Of a DNA stretch of 64,000 nucleotides, positions 23,080 to 34,392 are shown piece after piece; the stretch's first letter is position 1; each line of letters begins with the position of its first letter. This DNA comes from Byssothecium circinans. Its lineage: Eukaryota > Ascomycota > Dothideomycetes > Pleosporales > Massarinaceae. Below the pieces are notes generated by a model. That model saw only the letters and a program-made list of their open reading frames with translations, searched no databases and was not told the origin of the DNA. The stretch lies in NCBI GenBank assembly GCA_010015675.1, contig ML976989.1, forward strand, positions 590,548 to 654,547, read 5' to 3'. A program made the translations under genes and the position numbers.

Positions 23080-25060
23080 CTAGTGGTGACGACGCTGGCT
23101 ACCGATCGGAGCGACCGGTGCAGAGCCATAGCCGGCTAGAGCCATGAACTGCTGGACCAGGATAACCGGAATGTGTGTGAAGGGCACACGACCATGCTGG
23201 CTGATGCCGAACTGAGAAGCATACCATTCCTCGCATGCTCGACGCTGATGCTCGTTCAAGTTGGAGGTCGTGACGACCGGGCCAACTTGCTGTCGCATGT
23301 TGGCAATGTGTTGAACGTCACGAGGAGAACCACGGTCGAAGTCGGACACGAACCCGCGATGGATCGCGATGTTGGTGGCACCGTTCGGAGGGAACAGACC
23401 CATGATCCGAGCATTCGCCATGGAACGCTCAAACTTCATCGCGTTGTTTGGGTTGGGGAAGTGTGCAAGGTCGCCAGTGGCACGGACAGACAATCCAGGC
23501 TTAGAGATAGCCTCTTCGTAAGTGTGGAAGATATGCGGTCGACAGAATGGAGCTTCCTGCATGACCGAGCTGTTGCGAAACTTCTGAACCAAAGCTTCGT
23601 GGCCTTGGATAGTCGCGTACGAGATCTCAGCACATTTGCTTGACTTAAAGCCAGTCCAGCCTTGGCCTTCGATCTGGTCGAGCATGGCAATCATTCCGGA
23701 GACGTCCGAGAAGTTAACGAAGGCGTAGCCAACGTTGTTGCAAGAACGAAAGTCGATGCGAAGGTAAACAAAGTCGAAGGTGCCGAAGCAGACTTTGTTG
23801 AGAAGAGCAACCAAGGACATCTGGAAAGAGCATTAGCAAGGTTGGACTGCAATGGATGGAGAGGATGCATACCCAGTCGAGCTTGTTGGGAATGTTGCGG
23901 AGCATGATCGTCGTGCGAACATCGGTGCCATCTTCAATGCGCTCGCGTCGAACACGGTTGTGCGACTCATGCTGATTGCTGTTCTTCACGGAGCGCGGCA
24001 TGTGAGACTCCTGGCGGATGAACTCTGTGCAGAGTCCCTTGTCGTCGAAGTGAGGGTGATGGCGGTGCGGAGAGTTGGGGGCGCGCTCTCCAGTCCAGTG
24101 GGCAACTTCGATCGTCGACCAGCGCCAGACACCCTGAAAGTGTGTTAGTGGTGGAATGGAAAGAGAAGGATGATGACTTACATGAACGTCAGAAGCCGGG
24201 TCCAGGTTGAGTGATGCGACCGCACGGTTGGCAGCATCAACAGACTTGAACTCAATTCGGTACGTGAAGTGCATAGAGTCTGTGCCGATGTGGACCGAGA
24301 CGGCAATGGTACCGAACGACGACAAGAGTGCGGAGACCGCCGAGTTGAGCCAGCCGATGTTGCTGACCAGGAACGGTGGTGCAGTGACCTGAGGGCTGCT
24401 CGGCTCGACGGCGACAGTGAGCTTGATCTGACCCTCAAACTCATCGATAGCCATTGTGTCCATGGACTTGGCACGAGCGAAGTCGTAGCTATCGACATAT
24501 TCGACTTGACATTCAGCGACGGCTTCGAGGATTTGCTTGGCTTCGCAGGTGTGGTCCGTGGCATCGAAGCGAAGATAGACACCGTTCCAGTAGTACAGGG
24601 AACACTTGAGGAAGGCAACATACTAAAGAGACGTTAGCGGTGCTCGATCAGAGGGGCTTGGGTTACTTACGCTCTTCATCACCTGGACGATGAGGCCGAT
24701 CTCCATGTCCTGGTCGGCACCGGCAGGCAGAGCACCATAGCGGAGGGTAGTGACCTTGAGGAAGCGAGACATGAAGGAGCGGCGGTTGCGATCAAGCTCA
24801 TTGGAGAAGAGGCCACTGGGGTACTGGTGCGGGTACAGACGAGTGTAACGAATGCCGTTGATGGTGGTGACAGGGACAACGGTGGGGTGAGGGACGACAT
24901 TGGAAGCGACAGCCGTGGAGCTAGAAGCGACGGGTGCGTTGCCGAGGCCGAGGGCAGCGAAGTGACCACGAAGGACCTCTGGAGAGTACACGGTGGGATC
25001 AGTTGCAGCGATGGGGCTGGAGGACGGACCCAAGTCGGGGGAGGAGTGATGACGAGACAT
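23080..25060 (-). CDS. mei2: Mei2-like RNA-binding protein
   Basis: Four exons on the complement: 24671-25060, 24182-24622, 23873-24133 and 23080-23820, giving 610 aa. All three introns (48, 48 and 52 nt) have GTAAGT or GTATGC donors and pyrimidine-AG acceptors, and fall between codons. The C-terminal third has the Mei2-type RRM (RRM_2, ~355-455): RNP2-like IMLRNIPNKLDW crosses the third intron, RNP1-like NVGYAFVNF follows, then a conserved C-terminal helix (EISYATIQGHEALVQKFRNS). Exon 2 encodes degenerate RRM-like segments typical of the N-terminal part of Mei2 proteins. In fission yeast Mei2 drives meiotic commitment by sequestering the RNA-decay factor Mmi1; in filamentous fungi the role is less defined, so the symbol marks homology. 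ATG at 25060 opens the family-like sequence; the in-frame ATG at 25183 lies in what looks like the leader. The 3' flank includes a poly(A) tract. Confidence 0.88.
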
Positions 25061-25257
25061 GATGATGGGACAAGAAGGGTGTGGGTGAGGTTGGTTGGGA
25101 TGATGGATGGATGACCAAGGGGTAAAGGCTGTTGAGATGAGATGATGCCAAGGCCAAGCCAGAGGACTTGAGATGACAACCAACGATGGAAGAGAAGGAG
25201 TCGGAGTGTGGTGTAGAAGAGAGAAAGAGAAAGGAAGAAAAGAGGGCGGGGGGCAGG

Positions 25258-25265
25258 CTTATATA
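25258..25265 (-). promoter_or_regulatory. TATA-like box of the Mei2-like gene
   Basis: On the minus strand TATATAAG lies about 200 bp upstream of the start codon at 25060. Just upstream of it (about 25266-25297) is an imperfect inverted repeat with arms GAGAG/ACGCT and AGCGT/CTCTC. The position fits a core promoter, but the transcription start is not known. Confidence 0.4.
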
Positions 25266-28200
25266 CTGAGAGGTCCCACGCTAGCAGCGTCTCTCAGAGG
25301 CCCCCCTGTCATCCGTCGTTCACGTACGCTGGTCCTTCCCGATGCCTAGGACGTAAAGGCAGAAGACAGGGTCTACCCTCTCGCGTCCGTTTCTCAACGC
25401 TCCGACGATAGAAGTCCTCGAGACCGACATCATTCGAAAGCTCTCGTTGAGGCCATCTTCCTCGACCCATATCCATGGGGATACGGTGTGGGGATCAGCG
25501 TCTATCTTCATGGGTAGTTGGGCCTTGGATTAGAAGTTCTCTCTCTTGAACGTCCGCCTGGCAGGCGCGAACGGTAGCACACGTCCTAATGCGGAATGGT
25601 CAGACTTCTTTCGGATCAACACGCGCTGCCCTAGAGGAAGGCGTGATCCCAAGTGGGGCCTCTGGGTCTCGGCGCTAGGAGCCAGGGAAGGTGCAGGAAT
25701 ATGGGAGAAGGCACCGGTGAGCAGGAATGGGAGAGGCCTTGGAACGAGGAAGAAGGCGAAAAAGCCATTCAGGATGTCTACCATGCTGGACGCTTCCCAC
25801 CAGGGCGAGAGGGCGTTGAGGCTCTCATCAGCATGTTCTCTTGTGTTTAGCACTCGAGGACGGGCATGAGGGCGATGGCAATCACGTAGAGACATCAGGA
25901 GGACACGACAGAACGTTCTCAAGATGCATGACATTGGCATCATGAGCGACAGCCATGTGTGAACTGCATATGCATTATGTGCATCAGGAGCACATTTCTA
26001 TCTTTAGTCTGCATGTTCAAAGCCCCGTGGACGGTATCAGAGATCTGATGCACCTTCCTGTGAAGCGTGGTGGCATGGTGAGAGCACAGTTACGAGCCTC
26101 AAGGCTGTATGGGGGCCACGAGAAAGCTGAGAGATGAAGGAGAGATGAAGGAGTCTGAAAACGCGTAGAAAGTCATGACAGATGTTTGGACACGATTTGC
26201 AGAGTTTAACGCGCACAAATCCCACTCGAGCGCTCTATGGGTCTGCTGAAGGCTCCCCGTGGGTGCGGGAGACGCCAGAGAAAGCAGAGGCATGGAGAAC
26301 ACGAAAGCGGCTCCACAACATCGAGCATTGCGTGCCCATGAGAGATGAAGGCATATCCAGATCATCAAGGGCTCCAGGGCGTGCTCTCAAGCACAAATGG
26401 GCGATGCGGACAGCGACCTGCGCAGAGGGCTCTGAGGCAAGCCGCCCGCAAGTCGAGGAAGGCGCATCCCAACTTCAGCAGGAAACTGCGCGCTAGAGAG
26501 CTCACAGCAATTGTCAAGGCCGAAAATCGGTATTTCATATCTATCTGGCAGTTCTGGAGAGATTGAGCGCTCTCTGCGCATACAATGCATGCTGGCGGAG
26601 GCGCTGAGCGACGAGATACCCGCGGCAGCTACGAGCAGTGCTGAGGCCCAAAGAAGACGCCCAAAGCCAATGCTACGTAGAGTTTCTTGAAAGCCCTTTG
26701 CGTATGCTTCCCAGAGTATGAATGCATGCCCATCAGTCTGCCTCAATGGCCTAGGGTTCGCTGTGCCCGTAGAGGTGGCCACCACGATGGCCCCGCGGCG
26801 AGAACCACAGCCGCGAAAGAGCTCAAGAGGTAGAGCGAGATGGAAATCGCGTATAGTGCCTTGCAAAATACTTGGAAATGCTCCTTGAAGCCCAGGTGTA
26901 AGCCGGACGGTCTGGGGGCTCGATGTGCATCTCGAGCTGGCGGGCAGCCGGACGCGCAGACAACCGCCGAGCTCGCTCTCTGCCCAGCGGCGACAGTAGC
27001 AACAGCACCACACCGCTGCTAGTATTTCTTGCGGGCTCTATACAATGTGCTGGCTATGCTTGAGATGTGTGGATTTTGCTGGAACATTTCCGACACGTTT
27101 CGGTGGAGAAATGACTACACGAAGTTTATGACGGTCCCGGTGCCATGTCCAGAGTCTCACGCGTCGACAATAGCAGTCGAATATGCCCAAATTTGTTGCC
27201 AAAAAGGGAGACGCTTGACAGCTATCAAATACGGCCAGTCACCTTCCACAAGATCTACTGTTTCAATTATGTCTCTATCGTGGATACCGCAGACTACATC
27301 CCCAATACTCCTGATACCCAGCATATCACTCAGAGTCTCAAAATAGCGTCTACGAACTCTAAACTCGCGCATTTGAAAGTCTATATGCCTACGGAAACAC
27401 CATACAGAACTGGCTATTCAAACCCCTGAATACCTTCGAGATGCCTTTTGTACCATCCTGAGAGCCCAAATCGACCATCTCCCACCTCCAGACCACCCCT
27501 GAGTATACCCAGAACTCCAAAATTGTACCTCTCGAAATGTACGTTCCAATGTCTTCGAAAGAGCCCCTGAAAACCCTTAGTAAGCCATTCTGAGCCGATG
27601 CGCGGGTCGGGAGGTTTCAGCCGCACTCCACATTGCGACATGGGATGACCCCGGCTTCCCCACGGGGTAAGCAGATCACAACCCCAACAACCCCCAACAC
27701 GATGCGACCCATTCTATTGGACTCCCACCCTTTTTATCTCAGTTATATTTCCACCTCATCGTCGTTGTAGGCCTTTCAAAATTGTCGTGTCATCTCAACT
27801 CCTCGATATTATGTTTATGGCTGACACCTCAACCCCGCCCTTCATGGACCCAAATCGATGTGTGCTCGGGTTGATCGACGGCGATGCATCTAAGCGTACG
27901 ATACGGTTTAGGGTTCGATTAATATCGTGGACGGCGCGAATGTAGAGAGGGTTCGAAGGCACCGTTGTGCTGCATAGCGGGCATCGCCTACTACAACGGT
28001 AAGTTGACGGTAGGTCTTGTTTCCTGCCACCTTGTCAGTCATGCTTTTTCCTTTCTTATCCTTCTCGGGACGAGTTTTCGTTTCTGCAGTAAGTGTTGAT
28101 TATTACCCCCATCCAAGCGCTTTCTAGATCAAGAGAAGGAACATAAAGGACCACTCACGCGCTTGTTCCGGGACCTCACCCAAATGCCCACTTACCAGGT

Positions 28201-31200
28201 CAATGCCAGGCGTATCTGCAAAGCTTTATAGGCGTGCGTCGCCGTGCTCGACACCGGTCCTTGGTCAGGACTCAGGATCTCCCTTTCCCGAGACGTTCAC
28301 ACCCTGCTTCAGAGATCAGCAAAAGCTCAAGCTTGCCCGCATATGGCCTCCAAGTTGCTCTTTGATGCCTTCGAGAAAGAGTCAGCTGTGGATGGTTGTG
28401 AAGGCTCCAATGTCTAGGTCCGCGCAAAGAAGAGCACATTTGCATCCGCCCTGTGTTGCACAAGCCAACGCCTCATCGCGGGCATGCCCTTGATATACCT
28501 CGTTACTCGGCCGTATCGCTCCGACGCACGGTAGCTTCTCTTCGAAGATAATATCGTTATCGCTATCGCTGTCCAAGGTTCGGGGATTCGCTTTGCGCTC
28601 GGATTCGACGAATGTGTGGGGAAGACGCGGTCGATGCCGGTGAGGAGAATGGAGCGAATCTGCACACGATTAGCAAGAAGGCCCTGCAGTTTTTGTTCGC
28701 ATTTGATGATGCGGAGGTTGTAGGTAGATGATGGGGCTGTTGATGTGTGTTGCGTTGCTCTTTCCACAGGTTCAACTTCAGGCTTGGCGGTCGCCATGGA
28801 GGGGAGGAGCGAGCAAGGTGGATTAGCAGCGTAATAAGACACCTCGGTTCTAGAAGAGCGCTTTCCTGGAGTTTACTTGTGCTTCGCTGTGACGCAAGTA
28901 CTGGAGGTTGTTGAGGGGTTGCCGATGTCCTGCGTCAAAGAATTGCCGCTTTTCAGTCTACGCAAGCTCACAACGCGACGACAGCGCTTAACGAGACATG
29001 AATTCTAGTAAAAGACAGTCCGCCGTTCAAGAGAGGCTTGCGAGTCATTCAGAGCCTCACATCGCCGCGACATCCCCGTGGCTTTCAATCTCGACTTGAG
29101 CACATTGAGCTTCGGAAGACGCCGGAGCGCAATGGCATGCTGACTTTCAGGAACACAACACTCAGGGAGATTCAGTCGTGAGCTGAGGAGCTTGTCAAAG
29201 CCTCAGAAACTATCTCTGGATCGGCGCTGAGCTCCGAGTTCTACGGAAGCACGCACGTCACGGCTGGTCGCTCAGAACACATCGAGCTGAAGATATCCGC
29301 CATCATGGTCCATGTGTATGATTGATACAGATACAGATTTCAGCGAGGAGATAACCTTTCGAGTGCGGAGCCTTAGGGTCGCCGGCCGTTGCAGGACCTC
29401 GTAAAGCATCACCACGTGCCACGAGAACCTGTTGATACATACGCCACACGCGCCCCGTCGTACGCTATATATACATAAGGATGGGCAATACTGAGAGGGA
29501 GCTTGAGATGGAGGGGGGTGGGGGGGCATCACCCCATGCGACTTCGAGACACGCATCATCAGAGCTGACTTTCCGTAATGACAGTATACCTCAGAAACTG
29601 CTCGAGAGGTTATAGGACATCGAATGATCATCACGAACGATGCACTCCAGCCACTGGAGTCCTTCCCCAAGCAAATGTGGCCTTACCGTAGCGGAGCCGC
29701 TGAACATGCAGTTCACGGCCCAATCCCTTCATCTCGAGGGCAAGAGACGCTCTCATAGCTAAACAATTTCAGGAAAAGCCCCTCAAAAGAAGTCCCTGAG
29801 CCCGAGACGCGCGATTGTGGCATCGCGACGAGCCACTGACTGGAGGCATCACATTCGCTTCATTCGGGCCCCTTTCCGTCCGCTAAAACATCTCAGATCC
29901 TCTCCATGCTCAAATAGGAGCAAGCGGCAAGGACACATGCGCGATATGCGTTCAGAAACGGAGTAGCACCCTCACGGTACAGCGAGGGCTGTACGCACCC
30001 TCTACGACTTGTTCAGCGACACAATGGCCTTCAAGCTCAGCATGCTGCAGTTCTGTAACGGCCGTAAATGCTGAAGCTGGCAGTACTGAGAGTAGTTCAC
30101 TGTTCGAATACGCCGCCATAAGCCTGTCCAGATCCCTCGAGCACGCAGAACCATTTCTGTCATTTCGACCGCTTTCCACAGCATGTCAAAGCTCTCATCG
30201 CGACAATATTGGATAATCAGCATTTACGAACGCCAGACAAAGCTTTTGACAGAAACTAGAGCCCCGTAACCGATCTTCGTGGCTTCCGAGCCCTCGCACG
30301 ATGGCATCAGCGAGGCTTTCCGCCGGCGCGATACCGTTACTACCTTCGAGAGCTCCTACATCGAGACCGTTATAGAAGTACAGTGTACAGTCGCAGATAC
30401 AGACAGTCATGCAAGAGACTTCTTGTTCGCTTTACTGTCAGCCACGACTGGAGGACTTCAAGACTTCGGACAAACTTGACACACAATTCCGACACTCGCA
30501 TACTCAATCACGGCCTCATTAACGAACACAGAGGGAGTACTCAGCGGATGCGAGCATCGAGAGGAGCAATAGTAACAAATTGACTTCAGGTACCTACTGC
30601 GCCTTACTTCCAGCCCAACGTCCTCCGCTCATCTCACGAAGCCGTCGTACAACGAATCTCGACGATTAATATAAACAGTACAGCTAGGAGCGTTGCACAC
30701 GGGTTTTATATGGGTAAAGGGGCATTTGACTCCTCGAATTGGCACGACGTGGTTCAAATGATGTCTCCTTTGTCTCCCTGCTGAACCGCAAATCCCAGAC
30801 TGCCCACGAAGCCACGGCAGCGCACACTCGCATCATAAGCCGTGAGAGTAACCTTTCCTCACAAGATAATAACAGGCGAAGGTGTATGCGTACAACATGC
30901 TGGGGGCGCGTAGGGACTGTGGCACTGGAAATATAGGAGCGTGCATAACAATGTCTTCTCAGCGAATCACCCAATAGGGCTCACGAGCTTCACTGCCATA
31001 CGAACACGATCCGTCCCATACCTCATCAAGATTCTATTGCTCTGGGCGGGATAGAGGAAGAGAGAGGTCAAATTCGGAGATACAGTCAGGGGTTGTAACA
31101 TGGGATGTCGAGCCGAAAGCTTGCGAGGAGAAAATAGTTGTCAATGAGGGTATTGAGTCACACGGGCTTCCAGTGCTAGGGGAAGCAATGAGAGAGGTGC

Positions 31201-31805
31201 CAGGATCAGCGTGTTGGTGCGCGTAGGAGGTTTAACAATCTTGGGTGCCGCATACCGTAGCATGGCATAGGTAATGATATCATATTTCTGTCTTAAATCG
31301 CCTTGTGTTTTCAGTCTTATTGCGCTCACGGTGCCGTCATGATAGCTCTGTTGTTGTTCAGATAAGCCACATGCCTGACTGTCGAGGCTCTCACGGCTGT
31401 AACATTGGGGAGTAGAGACCGGAAACAACAACAACCAGAGAGGTTTTTTATGAATCCAGCTGCGAAAACTATAGTTTGTTGTTGGTTTAGGTAGTCTACT
31501 CGAGCTCCAGATTTGAGTTTGGTTACTGAGCTATCGAGACTCGAGTTCAATAGTTTGCTACATGCCGACGCTTTGCAAAGAGGCTTTTAAACGCCTACAA
31601 GTGCCTTCCGTAATCACGCATAATGAAATGAGCTCAAGCGCTCGGAATGAAGATCAGGAGACGGGCACACATTGACACTCTACCCAATCTATACCTCAGT
31701 TGTAATGGAATTACATTTGAAATCATCATGCCTGCTATATGGGTATCACGGCCCTCCAAAAAACTCCCAAACTCCGATAATCATTCCAGCACCCCTCACA
31801 CTTTC
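25266..31805. other. Gene-poor block, about 6.5 kb
   Basis: Apart from the possible decayed ORF at 28382-28797 I see no gene. The frame at 26387-27013 on the minus strand (208 codons) is rich in Cys, Arg and Ser and has no recognisable domain. 27780-28200 contains several good splice-like words on both strands and a short plus-strand frame starting MADTSTPPFM, but no continuous coding sequence could be assembled. A G-rich run is at 29512-29527. Confidence 0.5.
28382..28797 (-). pseudogene. Possible decayed or frameshifted small gene
   Basis: On the minus strand, a frame from 28797 (MATAKPEVEPVERATQH) reads through a plausible helical segment (LRIIKCEQKLQGLLANRVQI). In another frame, the following DNA reads as a protein-like acidic stretch (TLDSDSDNDIIFEEKLP), then a Cys/Ala-rich segment ending with TGA at 28382. 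Beyond the TGA the same frame still looks coding for about 25 codons (LFLEGIKEQLGG). The two parts need a frameshift or an unseen intron to join. No family is recognised. The acidic stretch and apparent continuity across a stop suggest a broken gene rather than chance, but support is weak. Confidence 0.22.
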
Positions 31806-32328
31806 TCAGCCCTTACTCTTCCCCTCGCCCTCAAACATCCATTTATCGCACTCCAAACTCTGCACCTTCCTCTCCAAGCTCGCCTGTAACGCAAGTTTGA
31901 TCTCCTCCAGTATCGCTACAATATGATCAGCAAGGCCATCATGCGCTCAGCATCCTCGCAGAAGCTAGATTCTCTCCAGATGGAAAGTCAAACTCACCAG
32001 CCTGATCCCAATGCGCGTTCTCCTGCCCATACATGCTAATCATCTGTCGTTCCTGCTCCTCTGCTTCCTCACTCTCGCTCTTCACACCGCCTGCTCCGAT
32101 GATGCCCATCTTCATTGCTGTTGTGGGGCCTGTGATCTTGTAGTTCCCGGCCGCGTCGCGCTCGATGAGATCTTCTTCGGGCGATGATTCTTCTGTAGCG
32201 ATGTGGACGGAGGGTTTGGTGTGGATGGAGGGGTTCAGGGGGTTTTGGCGGCGCGGCTGGGTGGGTGGTGGGTGGAAGAGCGCACGGCGGGATGCTGGTG
32301 GCGGGCGAACAGGGCGGCGGGCGTCCAT
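31806..32328 (-). CDS. Unknown small protein, two exons
   Basis: Exon 1 is complement 31998-32328 and exon 2 complement 31806-31915, giving 146 aa. The 82-nt intron has donor GTGAGT and acceptor TTGTAG, preceded by a CTGAT-type branch point. The protein starts MDARRPVRPPPASRRALFHP, then a basic Pro-rich region, an acidic segment (ESSPEEDLIERDAAGNY) and a motif ending QMISMYGQENAHWDQ. Exon 2 continues in frame with AAILEEIKLALQASLERKVQ and an aromatic SLECDKWMFEGEG end. Exon 2 reads as an amphipathic helix plus a DKWMFE-type tail, which looks like a conserved interaction segment rather than chance. I do not recognise the family. It is divergent from RAI1 with 383 bp between starts. Without splicing, the frame would run into intron sequence, so the second exon is easy to miss. 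Confidence 0.7.
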
Positions 32329-32711
32329 GGTTTTTGTAGGAGCAGATTGGATGAAGAAAAATCGATAAGAACTGGGTTTGCGTAGTGAAGAGGCTGTGAT
32401 GTGGTTGTGTGAGTTTGACTGTGCGGAGAGACTCGGAGGTGATTGTTTGGTGTTTCTGCGTAAAAGGTGCACGTGGGTCACCGTAGCGCGGAGCTTGACC
32501 AGAAGCCAAGCGGGGTGTGGGTGCACCTCGTTCGCCAGCATCACAGCACTCGTAGATGAGACGAATCCGCATATAGCCATACTAAATTAGATTAAATTGC
32601 GCATAGTCTGTTGTCTAGGTCTATGAGAGTTGTTCTTCCCGTCGATTGCGCTTCACGACAAGCTCCCTTCCGCGACCTCGCCTTCCAAGCTTCCACCAGC
32701 ACCAATCCAAC
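32329..32711. promoter_or_regulatory. Shared divergent promoter of the unknown gene and RAI1
   Basis: The 383 bp between the two divergent start codons must hold both promoters. The E-box CACGTG is at 32470-32475, inside GTGCACGTGGGTCACC, and is the clearest candidate protein-binding site. No TATA box is obvious on either side. Confidence 0.45.
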
Positions 32712-34064
32712 ATGGCTCAAACTGACGAACCCCCTCCCAATCTTCCTCCCAAACCACTGTCACCACCTTCAGACGACTCCGAAACCACAGCTCCGCCCCG
32801 AAAGCGCCCCCGAACCCACGCTCCCTCGCGTCCTCCCCCAACCGCCCAACCTACAGCCAAACCTTCCACGACATCTCCTTCCACCACCACGCCTCCGTCA
32901 CCAATCTACCGCTTCCCCATCCAGCCTTTGAATCGCTTCCAAGGTGCCTCTGCGAGCATAAAGCGCCCGCGCGAAGTGACCCATTTCTCCTACGACGAGA
33001 ACCACGAATACCGCGAAGATGACTCCGGGATAAACTACTACCACGCCCCCAAACTCAACACGGACCTCAAAGAAGGCTTCTCCACATTCCGGCACTATGA
33101 GGACACTTCAGATCCGCACCTCGACTCGTTGCTCCGCGCACTCGCCTCGAAAGAACAGACAACAGGCGCAAAGGAAGAAGTGGACTTCATAACATGGCGA
33201 GGCATGATGACCAAGATCATGACAGCGCCCTTCGACATGTTCGCCGAGTTCAGCATGTTAGCCACAAAGCGCGACGGAACGATATACATCGAAGAAGACT
33301 TCCCTGCGCGAGCGGCGCAGCGAGACGCGGAGAAGGACAGACCGAAACCGAAATGGCAGCAAGATCAAAACCTGCCCGATCATAAAATGATGACTTACTG
33401 GGGCTATAAATTCGAAGTCCTGAGTCTCCTCCCCACACCACCGTCGTCTACCTCCGCGGAAATAATAGCGAACCGCACAAAAGCCCCCGTGTCCAACTAC
33501 GCACAACACTGCAGTATCGTACGCACATCCTTTGGCCCACACTCGCTCCTCCTAGGCGGCGAAGTAGACGGCCTTTCGGGTCCCAAACCCCCTTCGTCCT
33601 CCGCACAGGATACACCGATCCCCTGGATCGAGCTCAAAACCGCGGAGGAACTACCCCCGAGCCCTTCACACCGCGACGTGCTCAAATTCGAACGCAAGCT
33701 CCTCAAGTTCTGGGCCCAAAGCTTTCTGCTAGGCGTTCCCAAGGTGCTCGTGGGCTGGAGGAGTAAAATGGGGATACTGAGGGGTGTGCAGGAGATTGAG
33801 ACGGCGAGGATTCCCGGCATGGTGAGGAGGGGGACTGCGTGCTGGGATGGGAATGTGTGTATTAACTTTGCGGCTGCGTTTCTTGGGTTTTTGAAGGATT
33901 GTGTGGGGGATGATGGGGTTTATAGGGTGGAGTTGAGGAAGAAGGGGGGTGTTGTTGAGGTGCAGAAGGTGGGGGATGGAGTGGGGGGAATTGTGAGTCG
34001 GGAATTTGTGGAGTGGAGGGCGGAGTTAGGGGCGAAGCTTGCGAAGGGGGATGGTGGAGTATAG
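32712..34064 (+). CDS. RAI1: Decapping nuclease Rai1 (DXO/Rai1 family)
   Basis: Intronless, 450 aa. Rai1 removes incomplete or non-canonical 5' caps and stabilises the nuclear 5'-3' exonuclease Rat1, with roles in RNA quality control and transcription termination. The first ~60 residues are Pro-rich and disordered. The family core then begins with YRFPIQPLNRFQG. Catalytic motifs are present: FITWRGMMTKIM (~159-170), an acidic YIEED (~192-196), the metal-binding GGEVDG (Glu 274, Asp 276), WIELKT (Glu 287, Lys 289) and the hallmark FWAQSFLLGVPKVLVGWR (~314-331). These correspond to the E, ExD and ExK residues known in fission yeast Rai1. Length is near the family norm. The ATG at 32712 (context CCAACATGGC) is preferred over the upstream in-frame ATG at 32646, which would add a Pro/Ser-rich stretch without family resemblance. 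GC is higher and codon use changes to GGG/GGA in the last 300 bp. Confidence 0.93.
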   Translation: MAQTDEPPPNLPPKPLSPPSDDSETTAPPRKRPRTHAPSRPPPTAQPTAKPSTTSPSTTTPPSPIYRFPIQPLNRFQGASASIKRPREVTHFSYDENHEYREDDSGINYYHAPKLNTDLKEGFSTFRHYEDTSDPHLDSLLRALASKEQTTGAKEEVDFITWRGMMTKIMTAPFDMFAEFSMLATKRDGTIYIEEDFPARAAQRDAEKDRPKPKWQQDQNLPDHKMMTYWGYKFEVLSLLPTPPSSTSAEIIANRTKAPVSNYAQHCSIVRTSFGPHSLLLGGEVDGLSGPKPPSSSAQDTPIPWIELKTAEELPPSPSHRDVLKFERKLLKFWAQSFLLGVPKVLVGWRSKMGILRGVQEIETARIPGMVRRGTACWDGNVCINFAAAFLGFLKDCVGDDGVYRVELRKKGGVVEVQKVGDGVGGIVSREFVEWRAELGAKLAKGDGGV

Positions 34065-34392
34065 GGGCTCTTGGAGGCTGAAGTGGATATGGCGTGTGCA
34101 TGGATCTAGGAGAGTCAGATGTCTATGATACCCACGATACCGGTCGACTTTTACAATGCTGAAACAGTTATTGGAGTGCACATTCAACATTGAAAACTGC
34201 GGAAAGCGCACGCAGATAGTGAACACATGACTGCAAATCGACAATAGCCTGCAACAATCATTTGAAATTAGAATGGCGCCTATAATACATTCCATCTTCG
34301 CTCTAAACAGCCGAAGAACGATACTGAGCCCGAAAGAACACACGCCTGCATAATCTGCCCACACTATACACATTCCCCCCTTCAACAACCAC
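34065..34392. other. Convergent 3' region of RAI1 and SEC15
   Basis: The 328 bp between the two stop codons should hold both 3' ends. I see no gene or distinctive element. Confidence 0.6.

Noticed and set aside
25061..25183. Upstream in-frame ATG for the Mei2-like protein
   Set aside because: The added residues are low-quality and lie in the likely leader; the start at 25060 opens family-like sequence.
26387..27013. 208-codon minus-strand frame
   Set aside because: Composition is Cys/Arg/Ser-rich with no domain, and overlapping frames exist on both strands.
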